The notes under the pieces were generated by a model. It ran no database searches and was not told the DNA's origin. It saw only the letters and a program-made list of their open reading frames with translations. Below, in pieces: positions 51,330-61,911 of a stretch of DNA of 64,000 nt (its first letter is position 1; each line of letters begins with the position of its first letter). The position numbers and the translations under genes are program-made. This DNA is from Scleroderma bovista. Lineage: Eukaryota > Basidiomycota > Agaricomycetes > Boletales > Sclerodermataceae. The DNA lies in NCBI GenBank assembly GCA_037178675.1, contig JAYMGJ010000460.1, forward strand, positions 50,677-114,676, given 5' to 3'.

Positions 51330-51523
51330 TGAACTTCGCCTGGGGCAATACAGGTGCTCAAACTAGGAGCTCGCTGTCTGGCGCAAGTCGTTGATCAACT
51401 TCACCTTGTGGCTGTGCAGGGGCTCAGCTAGGAGCTCACTGTGGTCCACAGTGTCAAGCTAGTTAAAGCGATGCTCAGGAAGCTGGAGCGCTGTCTGGTG
51501 CATTGCTGCACACAGTGCACTCA

Positions 51524-51537
51524 CAGGGCTCATAACC
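51524..51537 (-). other. primer-binding site of copia C
   Basis: Minus GGTTATGAGCCCTG directly beside the 5' LTR. Confidence 0.72.
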
Positions 51538-51811
51538 TGTTGAAGAAATACCTATATACATAGAGGAACTGCTACTCCAACTCACCTGTTGGGTGGAGTG
51601 CACAACCTGAGATGGTAGCGGTAGCTGGTTAAGAGCTGTTATATTATATAAGCGATGAACACTGTTTATATACAACAAATAGTGTGACATGTGACTGTGA
51701 CATGTAACATCTACTCTAAAGAGGACTATTACTAAGTCTACACTAATATGGGTAGCAGTCTTGTGCGCACTTCATCGACGGTTTACGCTGGGTGCATGTG
51801 CAACTTCAACA
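51538..51811 (-). repeat. 5' LTR of copia C
   Basis: 274 bp, TGTTGAAG...CTTCAACA, whose eight terminal bases are inverted repeats. It matches the inverted solo LTR 60602-60889 throughout, including tatattatataagcgatgaac (TATA-like). It sits directly in the gypsy integrase frame. Confidence 0.85.
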
Positions 51812-52525
51812 TGACCAACAGTACTTGTCAATCTCTCAGCCTAGTTTCGGCCAACAATACCATCTGCAGACATAGTCCACTGTTCTCTGGGCTCCCAGAT
51901 GCCCTAATATTTGATGCACCTGCATGATAATCATGGCGATTATAGTGTTGCCTTCATATTTGGCATGAGGTACACAGAGGACTTCTTCCCCTCCTCTGTT
52001 ATCTGTATATATGAGGTTGTCCCTCACCCTGAATGTTGAGAAATGTTTGGGCTCTTCAAGCACTTTGGACAGCACGCTGTCATTCTTGTATCCCATACTT
52101 ATAGCACCTTCAAGCCCCAGCTGCGCTTGTATATGGTTTGGTAGGTTGGGTGAGCTACCTGCAGATTTGAGTAGGCTGGGATTGTCTCCTGAATTTTCAG
52201 AGAGATCATCTCCCTTACTCCTCTTGGCATTGGTCACCATCTCTTCTGCTTCCATCCTATGAGCTTCCCTCTGCTCAGTCATCCTCCTGTTCTTTGTCAT
52301 GGGTTCACCCCCCACTTCCCTTATCGTGCTAAGGCACAGTTCCTGCCACCAATCATGGGGGAGGTCGTCCCCTTCTGGGTCCAGGTGAATGTCAGCATTT
52401 GCCCAGTCTATATCTTCGTTGGAGGCACATTCTCCACCTCTGTCCTCATAATACCTGGACAGACAGTCCGCTACTTTGTTCTCTGTACCCTTGACGTAGA
52501 CAATTGTCATGTCAAATCTGGACAT
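51812..52525 (-). pseudogene. gypsy linker and integrase zinc-finger, truncated
   Basis: Minus frame with SRFDMTIVYVKGTENKVADC (end of RNase H), an acidic linker, RVRDNLIYTDNRGGEEVLCV and the HHCC-type start HQILGHLGAQRTVDYVCRWY. A TGA follows after WPKLG and the frame is cut at 51811 by the copia LTR. The catalytic core of integrase is missing from the window. Confidence 0.8.
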
Positions 52526-53760
52526 ATAATCCAGCCATTGTACCTGTCTGCTGGACAGCTTTCACTGCATCTTGAGGTATCCCAATGCCTTGTGGTCGGT
52601 GACAATCATGAATTTGAATCTGAGGAGCTTATCCTCCCACTTCATTAATGCTTTGATTATCACAAGTGTCTCTCGCTTGAAAGTCCAGTAGTTCTGCTGG
52701 GCATCCATCAACTTCTTTGACATGAACCCTGCAGGTCTACAGGTCTTCCATTTGGGCCCTTGCCCATACAGGGCACTTACTCCATAAAGTGAAGCATCGC
52801 ACATGAGCCATATAGGCTCAGGTCTTGAGGGGTTGATGGGCCTCAGCATAGGGTATTTGCATGCCAGCACCTTGATAGTTTGGAAACACTTATCGTGGAG
52901 TTCCCTCCACTGGAATGGATGACCATTCCTCTGTATCCCTGTGAGAGGCGTGGCGTATGTAGACACGTCGCACATGAACTGTGCCAGGTATTCTACAAGG
53001 CCCACAAATCTCTGTACCTCATTCAGATTCCTTTGGGTCCTCCAGCCTCTGATCTGGGACATCTTGTCCCTGTCAGTGTGAATGCCCTTTTCATCAATGA
53101 CATGTCCGAGGCAATTGAGTCTTATCACATATAAGTCACATTTTTCCTTCTCAAGGTAGAATCTGTTCTTCCTCAGTATCTCGAATATCTTTCTGAGGTG
53201 CTGTTCATGCTCCTTGATTGTCTCTCTATAGACGAATAAATCATTGAGATAAGTGTAGATGAAACGACCCAGATGGTCACAGAATATAATTGTTATCAGA
53301 CGTTGAAACATTGCTGGGGCGTTGCAGTCCCCTTGTTGCATGACCTGACTGAAGAAGGTCCCATAAATCATGGAGAATGTGGTCTTCCACACATCCTGAG
53401 GCTCTACCCTCACCTGTTCATATGTGTTGGATAGGTCTATCTTTGAGCAGTATTTCACTTGCACTATGTCCATCCGGATCTGATCCTGATCAGGGAAGGG
53501 AGTGACGTCCTTGACAGTATTGTCATTCCTCTTCCAGCAATCTACGACCATTCATAGCTTGCCAGTTTTCTTCGGGATGCATAGCATTGGAGTGGCCTGT
53601 GGGATGCTCTTCATTTCCCACCATCCAGCATCGGTATATGTTCATATCTTTTCCGACAACTGTTGTTTCAGCACATCTGGACACCTGGGCAAATGGTATG
53701 AGTACTGTTTGCCCTTGTCTAAGAGTGGTATCCTGTGGTTCACCTCCCACAAGGGTGGTA
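52526..53760 (-). pseudogene. gypsy reverse transcriptase and RNase H, catalytic site mutated
   Basis: NHRIPLLDKGKQYSYHLPRC and PQATPMLCIPKKTGKL lead into the long frame 52562-53551: VVDCWKRNDNTVKDVTPFPD, YCSKIDLSNTYEQVRVEP, QQGDCNAPAMFQRL and YLNDLFVY. This last motif is normally YLDDLF, so one catalytic Asp is Asn. NCLGHVIDEKGI and the RNase H region (PIWLMCDASLYGVSALYGQG, VTDHKALGYLK) follow. Two frame breaks lie upstream at about 53,550-53,640. Confidence 0.88.
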
Positions 53761-53986
53761 ACTTTGGGATCATCCCACTTGATATGTCATTATATTCTTG
53801 GAGCCACTGGTTCTGTAATTGAGGTATATCCCCCTCAGTCATGGGCTTAACTGCCCTAATTCCTGCAAGTCTCCTCACTGTAATCATAGGTTCTGCTTCG
53901 TTTACTGGGTCTATTCTTCCAATGCTCCCCCCCCTTCCCCTGCATACATGTGACCGGGCACCAGCCAGGTCTGCCTGTGCAGGCAG

Positions 53987-54475
53987 TCAATCACATTGAG
54001 GAGGGTTCCCCAATACACACATGCAAGATGGTCTTGCAGATGGGGCCTCAGGGTCCTGTAACATGGGAATCTCTCCCTGCCCAATGCGCAGTTTCTGTTG
54101 ACCAAAGTCAACAACAGCAGTGTTCTGCCACAGGAATGGTATGCCTAGGATGCAATTGTAGCAGTTGATACTCGCAATATCAAAGTATATTTGGGCTGAA
54201 AATGCCCCGATCGATAGCTGAGCATGCGCTCCATGGGTAATCCTCAAGCGGCTACCCACACATCCCAACTGCAAAGTGAGCTGTTGCTCAAGTGGGAATG
54301 TAGTCACACGGGTGACCGTGGCAAACATGGGGCTCAGGAAATTCCCCATACTCCCAGTGTCAACCATAGTGAGGGCACGACACCCATGAATCAGCGCCTT
54401 GACAGTAATGCAGGCCTGGATGCCTGCAGGAACCATCGGGCACAAGATCGTCCCTTGCAAATTATTTGCGTTCAA
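53987..54475 (-). pseudogene. gypsy aspartic protease
   Basis: A 162-codon minus frame: ALTMVDTGSMGNFLSP (active-site D-T-G), LTLQLGCVGSRLRI, IASINCYNCILGIPFLWQNT (ILGIPFL is the typical strand) and VVDFGQQKLRIG. The preceding frame is shifted relative to gag. Confidence 0.82.
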
Positions 54476-54586
54476 TGCATATCAGAATGCTCAAGCCACA
54501 GGCTCAGTGGTCATCGTGGCCATGCGCTGGTCAACCCTTGCTGGGGCCCTGTCCCCATTCCATGCTCCTGAAGAGATCACAGTCTC

Positions 54587-55414
54587 TCAACCATTTCCGT
54601 GCACTATGACAACTGTGTTGTCCTCATAATGCAATATGCTCATTTCTGTCAATGCTTGGGGGTACATATTCCTTACGGGACTCACTGGGGCTGGCATGGG
54701 AGATTCCCTCACCAAACCGTGAAGTCCCATGCCTGCCACTATGTGATGCAGTTCACTCTCGAACAAGTCATCATGCTCTTCATCATCAGTGACCATTGTC
54801 GGGGGGCTATCTGCCCTTGCAGTTTCATCCCCTACATCCATGGGCCTAGCCTGCTCAGGTGTCACCTCACTGATGTCAACCAACGATTGAGGGGACGTCA
54901 CACGCCCCTCATGCGCATTGCACGCCCATGCCCAGTTGCACTGCATCTGTGCCTGGTCACAGTTGTTCCATCCCCTATCATACTCCTCTCAAGCATGCTG
55001 CTCAATTTCCCACAGTGCAATCACAACTGAAGGGTTGCCATCCCACACTGCTTCATCAAAGTGGCGTATGTACTCCATGCACACTGCACAATTCCCCCAG
55101 TGTATTGTGCCATAACGTGCCCTCCAAGTCCAACGCGAATGTACTCCCTGAGCCACAGTGCTGTTGGCTCCTGCTGGTCTTTCTTGAGGAGTTTCCTCAA
55201 CCTCCAATGGAGCCAGGGTCAGCTCAGTACTGGCATCCAAGGGATCAATCCCCCTGTTATACTCTACTTGCATGGAACAACACTGGATGACGCACTCATC
55301 ATCGGGTTGCTCGAACTCCTCTATGGGGTGCATAGCCCCAAGGAATCTGATGAGTTCATCATTGTCCTCTTCCTCATCAATGGTAGAATACATGTTGAGG
55401 TGTTCCACCTCCAT
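54587..55414 (-). pseudogene. gypsy gag-like region
   Basis: Two minus frames, 54989-55414 (141 codons, acidic, starting MEVEHLNMYSTIDEEEDNDE) and 54587-54946 (119 codons). Neither shows a clear capsid core or zinc knuckle; they are assigned to gag by position before the protease. They could be a lineage-specific N-terminal extension. Confidence 0.5.
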
Positions 55415-55450
55415 CTCATTGTGTCCTTGTGCTTCCTGTGCGATGGATTT

Positions 55451-55696
55451 TTATACCTTGGCTCCAGTGTGAGCTGGATCACTATTGTGATCGTGTCAAT
55501 CACACTGCGAAACATTGTGACCGTAATAAGGTATGTTTCTTCATAACCTACTAGCAAGTTGACTAACGTTGCATGGAGGTTCTGCCCTATGGCATAACTG
55601 AACTAATTTTTGACACTCCCCAAGACTATGGTGTGTTACAATTGAAGGTTAGTTGGAACTCACAAATGCGGTCATTTTCTGATGAGACAATAGATT
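55451..55696. other. spacer between the gypsy remnant and the acidic ORF
   Basis: No gypsy LTR, TIR or gene signal recognised. An LTR is expected near here if the gypsy were complete. Confidence 0.4.
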
Positions 55697-56221
55697 ATGG
55701 TCGACAAAGCTGCCACGGCGCATGTCCACCAGCTATACATTGACCCAGACCATGCTGTATTTGACTTGGTGCCAGGTCCTTTGAATGTGTATCTGGAGGA
55801 GTGTTACAATGAGCTGGGACGTCCAGCTGTCACTTGTCAGATGGTTTGGGCCGTCTACCTTGACCTCCTTCATTTAGTTCAGGACCACGCTGCTAGGTTA
55901 CCTCCCCTCCCTACATACGCGACAATTGAACAAGCTGAATCAGCCAGATCACTTCCATTACTCGACGGCCAACATGATCTTCCGTTCAACGAAGAGGGTG
56001 ACCACTATTACATGGGTGGAGTTGGGGGAGGGCTTGGTCTTGGTAAGTTCAGTGCTGACTTAACAAAGGATGAGACTTATGTTCCAGATGCTGACCATGT
56101 GCAACGCCTGAATGAGTTGGACGCCAAAGACGAACCTGACATTATTGAGGGTGGGCCAGACATTGTCATTTCTGATTTTTCTGATGATGAAGGGGATGAA
56201 GAGTTAGATGACTGGTCTTGA
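55697..56221 (+). CDS. acidic hypothetical protein, single exon
   Basis: An intact 174-codon frame with an ATG. Protein-like helical part (LNVYLEECYNELGRPAVTCQ, MVWAVYLDLLHLVQDHAARL), then PPLPTYATIEQAESARSLPL, a Gly-rich GGVGGGLGLGKFSADLT, DETYVPDADHVQRLNELDAK and an acidic Ser/Asp tail ending DDWS. I do not recognise a named domain. Similar proteins accompany transposable elements in mushroom genomes as far as I recall, so it may be TE-associated. Unlike its neighbours it has no stop or shift. Confidence 0.45.
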   Translation: MVDKAATAHVHQLYIDPDHAVFDLVPGPLNVYLEECYNELGRPAVTCQMVWAVYLDLLHLVQDHAARLPPLPTYATIEQAESARSLPLLDGQHDLPFNEEGDHYYMGGVGGGLGLGKFSADLTKDETYVPDADHVQRLNELDAKDEPDIIEGGPDIVISDFSDDEGDEELDDWS

Positions 56222-56299
56222 GGCGCATGTGGACTACTCTTGATGTGTACTACATATTTGTGTGTGAAGTCCTCACTGGCAATGTGAACCTATGATATG

Positions 56300-56515
56300 G
56301 TATGACAACACCCTACTGTACGATGGTGTGATGTACAGACAATCTGGCTTTCAACTGCACAATGGCATGATGTAATGATGTCCTACTGTATGACAGTGTG
56401 ATGTACGAATGACATGACTTTCAACTGAACAACAGTGTGACATCCTACTGTACGACAGTGTGATTTACAGACAACGTGACTTTCTACTGTACGACGGCGT
56501 GATGTACGACCGAGG
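56300..56515. repeat. degenerate tandem repeat (cctactgtacgacagtgtga type)
   Basis: The word ctactgta-gac-gtgtgatgtac recurs at about 56311, 56381, 56441 and 56482 with shorter copies between; period variable at 40-70 bp. Follows the acidic ORF. Confidence 0.7.
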
Positions 56516-57089
56516 TGTCAGATGTCCTTTTGAAAAACTTCAGTCCAAAAATGGGTTTGCACGCTGCACAACTGCAAGCTGCCATTCGGCCGACAGAATT
56601 CTGGAGCACGAGTGTCTGGCTTTCCATAGACCAGAAACACCTAATAGTGATATGACACCATCACTCACAGAGAACGGATATCTGCAACTGATGGCTGTGG
56701 CTGTGGTGCCAGCAGATACTAGAGATGGAGCAGTGTGTTTATCGGGCACAGGTGAAAGGTTTAGAGTGTGAGTGCGAGTGCGCAAGAGCAGGTGCAGACC
56801 CCCCCAATCGAATCATTTCACGGCCAAAGATCACACAAGCCTGTCCTACTATACCGCCAGAGCCACCATCCCCTGAACAGCCACTTGATATTGGGTCGAG
56901 GGAGAAGAGAACAATGTTGTATGTGCCTCCCGGGGATGGAATAGAGGATGTGCGCTGCTCCAAGGGTGGTGGTGATGAGACTGGTGGGCTGAGGAACCCC
57001 ACCCCGACGTGTCTTACCCATCGATGGACAAGATCAATGGTTGGATTGGTTTTGCCGTTGTCTACTATCGTGCCTGCTACTACACCCAC
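56516..57089. other. unassigned sequence downstream of the WDR5-like pseudogene
   Basis: On the minus strand this should hold the remaining WD40 repeats of the WDR5-like gene, but I cannot find them. A 148-codon minus frame (56739-57185) covers only weak similarity near its start. It may be rearranged or diverged. Confidence 0.3.
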
Positions 57090-57714
57090 CAGTGTGAGTT
57101 TTGTGCATAACGCAGAACACGAAGCTTGTGTGATCCCATAGATGTTTTGTTGTTGAGCCCTGAGGAGCCCACCCATCATTTCCATGAGCGATACATGGGT
57201 AGTAGAGACAAACGTACAGTTTTGATGTTCAATACTATTCGTATACTCGTATTGTCCGATGCAGAAGCAAGGTATGTCCCATCACTCAACCACGAGATGT
57301 CCGAGAGACCCTTTGTATGCCTGCTGAGGTTGCGGATTAGTTCGCCTGTGAAAGGCAACCATACTTTGATGACATGTCGCAAAACATATCACAAGACGTG
57401 AGCAACTCCATGCATACAAGAAACCCAAGCATACACAAAGAGCAGACACACCACAAGCAGCGAGGAGGCTCCCGTCAGGACTAAACTTGACTGCAGATAC
57501 ACACTGGGTATGTCCCCTGAATGTATGTTGCAATCTGTAATTTGATCGTTCGCACGGAGCAGCCTGGATGGTAGAAGTCTGGATTCTGTGCACTGGAAGG
57601 TGGCGGCAGCACTGTTGGGTGAGATTGAGCGGGTGGAGGTGTGGGTATTTGTGGGTCATCTTCGGTCGTCTGAGACGCATTATCGTTGTCGATTCGTCCA
57701 TTCACCTTAGGCAC
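57090..57714 (-). pseudogene. WDR5-like WD40 protein, 5' half
   Basis: WDR5 (Swd3) is the WD40 core subunit of SET1/COMPASS histone H3K4 methyltransferases. Minus strand from 57714: a Pro-rich N-terminus ending SSAQNPDFYHPG, then in a shifted frame NYRLQHTFRGHTQCVSAVKF and SPDGSLLAACG. After an intron-like gap (about 57478-57383) comes VIKVWLPFTGELIRNLSRHT, GLSDISWLSDGTYLASASDN and TSIRI. A second gap (gtacgt...cctcag, about 57218-57160) is followed by GSTTKHLWDHTSFVFCVMHK. The order and wording match the first three blades of WDR5. The frame shift in exon 1, a weak acceptor and an extra base pair after SIRI suggest a decayed copy, and the last blades are not found. Confidence 0.65.
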
Positions 57715-57734
57715 CAGTTTTCGGTGGCAATAGA

Positions 57735-57782
57735 GGTCTCTTAGATAGGTTTTTTTGTTGTGGGAAACCTATCTAAGAGACC
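57735..57782. repeat. perfect hairpin, 18-bp stem
   Basis: ggtctcttagataggttt (57735-57752) and its exact complement (57765-57782) around a 12-base loop, located between the divergent WDR5-like and KDZ genes. It may be a miniature inverted-repeat remnant or joined terminal repeats; no TSD was recognised. Confidence 0.75.
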
Positions 57783-58026
57783 AACCATCTGCACCAGATC
57801 TACCCAGCTGGCCCTGAATTTCCATTTTCTTGGCTGCCCGTCGGCAAATCCTCCTCATTACCTCCAGTATGCTGCCTCTGAGCCTCTATCAGCCCTCTGG
57901 AGACTTCCTACAGACCTCCCCCGATGACGGTCATCCATTCTCCCAGAGCCTCTCAAGCCATGTATTTATCATCAGTTTCATATGTTCTCACGACTTGTCC
58001 TTTCTTTTTCTTCCTGATCATATGCG

Positions 58027-61000
58027 ATGTCAGATCCCCGGCCTACTTGTTCATCACAAACCATCACAACCAGGGGGCTGGGTCGGCACTTCACCAGCCC
58101 TCAAAAGGTGCGGGACAAGAAGAAGAGCTGGATGACTGTGCCCATTCCAGGACATGCTTCTAAACGGCAGAAACTCCTTGATGAACTGCAACTTTTACTA
58201 GCAGCCCCTCCAGAACCCGAGCAGCTGCCAAGCAGCACCGTCATTGCTGCATCTCCGATCCTTTAGCCAGAGGACCTGCTCGAAGTGCCCCCAATGGAGC
58301 TGGAAGATTTGCTAGTCATGTCTGACAGTGAGGATGCGCCCCATGGTGCCACTGCACAGCATATTCGCACTACCCACCCTACTGCCAGGTCAATCTCTTC
58401 ATGTGCTGCCTGGAAGGCTCTTATCCCTACTATCGTCAACCCTTTCCTCAAGTACACGGCAGCAATGCTTCGCCAACCATTAATGGCCCTTGGCTCTCAG
58501 CTCTCTTCGTGTACATCAAGCTGTCAAGACCAAAAATTAACGGTGGTATTGTGTTTATTTTTTGACCGTAAGTAATTCAAACTCCAGCCGTTTCTCTACT
58601 CGTTAACAAACCGCCCCAGGTGTTGTGTCTATAGATATCTCCAGCTGTCTTTGTTCAACTCTCCCTCATGTGCTCATCTCCCATGGACTATTTCTGACTG
58701 CGCCAACTCAGCCACGGATGGCCGTATCCATCAAACTTCTTTCTCTCTTCCATGCAATTTTTGAGTGTTCATGCGACGCGACTCACACCCTCGCGGCTGC
58801 TCTCAGTACATACTATGCTAGGCGAGGCTTCCGCGTGATGGATCACAAAGTAAGTGACATTCATTGTCTCTTTATTCTCATCCCTGATTGTTGCATGCGG
58901 TAAGGGCCAGGCTGTGAGAGATCCATTCCGGCGCAGTCTCAGTCACGCTGCGCAGTGGTACAATATTGAAGTGGAAAAGCAGGTTGACAGCCTCATTCGG
59001 CAATGCTGACTTCTTGTCAAGCCCCCTATTGATCCCCTTTTGGCACCTTCCTCTTCCCCATTGCCCCCAACTGTGCAGCAGGACAGTCTATCCCAGGGTT
59101 CCTGTGCTGAACTTCTCATTCAACGGTGCCCAGCATGCTTTGGTGGCACATTGTTTGGGAGACTGCTCGATGTGGGCAGTGATATTCACGTTGCAATGGA
59201 CGGTAATTTTCATCACTGGCATTGGCACTCTGCAGGTGACTGCCCACAATTCTATGAACCAACTTACTTTATTCCAAAAGCACAGGTAGACACCATTGGG
59301 CGTCACATTGCCTGTGCCCGCCAACGTCGATCAAAACTGGCACCATCCGCAATACCCGACAAGGCCATTGACCAATGCGAGGCCTCATATGAGGCTGCAG
59401 ACAGCCAGAAGCAAAAAACAGCCATGGACAACTTTGATGACTCTGGAATAATGGCGCTCATTTGTCGTCATGACATACTGTTATTTTTGGCAAACATAGA
59501 CACGCCAGGCGAACAACAAAAGTATGGTGTTGCTCTCATTTTGCACCTTTTCTCCCTTCTTCTGTATCAAGCTAACGTTGTGGTGTTATATGACGTGGGC
59601 TGCGTTCTAGTTCACTCGCTCTCCCGGGTAAGTTTTCGTCCCATCAATTCTTTGTTCTAAAATGTTGTTGTTACAGTTTAATATCCTTGAACAACAGATC
59701 ATGTCTTGTCTTCACTTTGCAACCACTGCCATGCATGCGTATGGCCATGAATGGGCATGCCAGCTTGTTTACAACCCACACATTGCTTCTGGGTTGGGTT
59801 TATCTGACGGTGAAGGTACTGAGCGACTGTGGTCGCGATTCATTAAACTTATTGGGATTGAACGCGTATCATCCATAAGTTCGTGGTTTGTATTGATCTC
59901 TTTGCTAATCTTGCCTAGCGACAATGCCACATCTGGCTTCTTGATCGTCATGTGGCAACAGTCGGCTATGAAATGCGGCGTGAGCTCGGGGATTGGCTTA
60001 GGCGCCGCCTCAAAAAGGGCATAGGCGACCAAGGATCTGCGGCACAAGAAGTCCTTGACAACTGCAGCACGAGCGTTACGGAACTCCAGAAACAATGGAC
60101 TGAACAACGAGCGACTCAATTGTCCATCAGAGCATTTAAGTACTTATACTCAAATCACTCCTTTCCCATTAATGAATGTCCTTAGATGCACCTGCCAAGC
60201 TCAAGAAAGAGCTTGACACTGTGCTCACGCTGCAAGCCGACTTGGACAACAGCAATAAGGTGCTGAAACTGGCACGAGCGACTATCGAGAAAGGGAATGC
60301 GTCCCCTGGTATTATGGATGCGCTCGCGAGCCTTGAGCGCAGTCATGCGAGGCTCATGACCAAAGCTGAGGGCCTCTATTCGTCTCTCAACGTGCATGAC
60401 CAATTCCCAGAACTCAAAAATATCAGCCTCGACTTCATGCAGATACTACTGATGGCTCAGGACTTGAAGATAAATATTCGCAAGAGGGTGGTCGGCACTT
60501 TCTTTGAGTGGGACAAGCTCAACCATGCTGTTGGAAGAAAAGACAAGCCTCTGGGTGCGTCCCTGGCCACCCTTCATAGGACCCACCATCCAGGACATTT
60601 TTGTTGAAGTCACACGTGCACCCAGCGTAAACCGTCGACGAAGTGCGCACAAGACTGCAATCCATATTAGTGTAGACTTAGTAATAGTCCTCTTTAGAGT
60701 AGATGTTACATGTCACATGTCACACGTCACAGTCACATGTCACACTATTTGTTGCATATAAACAGCGTTCATCACTTATATAATATAACAGCTCTTAACC
60801 AGCTACCACTACCATCTCTGGTTGTGCACTCCACCCAACAGGTGAGTTGGAGTAGCAGTTCCTCTACGTATATAGGTATTGCTTCAACAATTTTTCGGTA
60901 CCAAGCTTCATCAACAGACATGGAAGGCGATTGGGAAACAGCAGCCTGCACTTACAGCAGCCATTCGCAAATACAACCATTTTTGTGAGCAGCTTTCACA

Positions 61001-61829
61001 GCTTTACGACCCGTCTTGGACGATTCCTTTGCCTTCCCTGCTACCCACGACACTCACCGACTTATGAAACAATCCAATGCTCATGCAAGACCTCTGGATC
61101 ACTCCCTCTGTGGGGGAGGTCCCTCGATGGCTCAAAGACACTGGCGTGCAAGATGGTATCTGTGCTCTCATCAAGACAGAACATTGTCTGGGTTTAGAAG
61201 CAGACAATATGTGTCGTTGGTATGGCTATGAACTCACTGCCATTCATGTCGCATTACGGCAATCTGAAAGTAAGTTCAGCCACCATCAGAAGTCTCTTTC
61301 TTAACTGACAATTTTCAGACAGCAACCATCATTTATTTTGAGACAGCGGCTCGAGGCTGTTTCCAAGCTACAGGAGCGATGGCCGACCACCCTAAGTTCG
61401 CCCTCTCGTTACACAAACCAGATCGAAGTTGCCACCTGGGCTGCTGAAACTATCACGGGAAACTCTCAGCCTTCCTTGTGGTGGCTACTGCCGGTCATTA
61501 TCAATGATCATGTTAATGATGCCAATGATGAGGAGATTTGGGGACTCACCGACATGCTAGGCACTGACCCTGTGCAACTTCCCCTTGACCCCGAACAGGT
61601 CGCGCTTTCAGATGTACTTGAAGTCACCCATTCTGATGATGAAGATGAGTTCAAGCTTGAAGCTGAAACACCATCCAAAGTAACAATGAATTGGGAGCTT
61701 CCAGAGGTAGGATGGATTGCTATTATTAGTCCCCGCTTCACATGGCTTTTGCAGGTAATAAATATTGACAGCAGATTTGACTTGGCAAAGGATGCCCATG
61801 TGCAAGCTATTATGACAACCGTAATATGA
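58027..61829 (+). pseudogene. KDZ-type (Kyakuja-Dileera-Zisupton) transposase
   Basis: Multi-exon plus-strand gene. Exon 1 from ATG 58027 has a Pro/Ser-rich N-terminus and ELEDLLVMSDSEDAPHG, with an in-frame TAG at 58264. Introns with clean borders lie at about 58570-58619 (gtaagt...ccag), 58850-58902 and 59629-59676. The catalytic core has D in AMDGNFHHWHWH (near 59200), D in VVLYDVGCVL (near 59590) and E in GLSDGEGTERLWSR (near 59815), with HAYGHEWACQLVYNP between, so the DDE set is kept. A long helical C-terminal part follows (LKKELDTVLTLQADL, LMAQDLKINIRKRV), then, after a solo LTR, KLHQQTWKAIGKQQP and the acidic end. In-frame TGA at about 59006 (after LIRQC, where Arg is expected). No flanking terminal inverted repeats were found, so the element's ends are unknown. 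Confidence 0.85.
60602..60889 (+). mobile_element. solo LTR of copia family C inside the KDZ gene
   Basis: TGTTGAAGTCAC...TTGCTTCAACA, 288 bp, TSD atttt (60597-60601, 60890-60894). It is the same LTR as 51538-51811 in opposite orientation, with an extra tandem ca-catgt block. It falls in what looks like a short intron between KPLG and TKLHQQ. Confidence 0.88.
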
Positions 61830-61911
61830 CCATCTGTCGATGGCTTCCCTTGACAGACTTTCCACCTGAGTGATACCAGTATATTGGCGTCTCCACAGGC
61901 CTGTCAAGACC

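Larger units (their letters stand above)
46412..51811 (-). mobile_element. decayed copia element (family C) lacking its 3' LTR
   Basis: On minus: LTR 51538-51811, primer site 51524-51537, gag, protease, integrase, reverse transcriptase and RNase H down to the stop at 46412. The expected 3' LTR is absent, and so is the rest of the gypsy integrase that the element had entered at 51812. A deletion of at least the copia LTR and the gypsy 3' part is inferred. The same LTR family occurs as a clean solo LTR at 60602-60889. Many stops and frameshifts make the element dead. Confidence 0.85.
51812..55450 (-). mobile_element. gypsy (Ty3) element, decayed, 5' part only
   Basis: On minus: gag-like frames, aspartic protease, reverse transcriptase, RNase H and the start of integrase, the gypsy order, ending where the copia C LTR begins. 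No gypsy LTR can be identified at the right end. Catalytic damage and stops show it is old relative to its neighbours. Confidence 0.85.
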
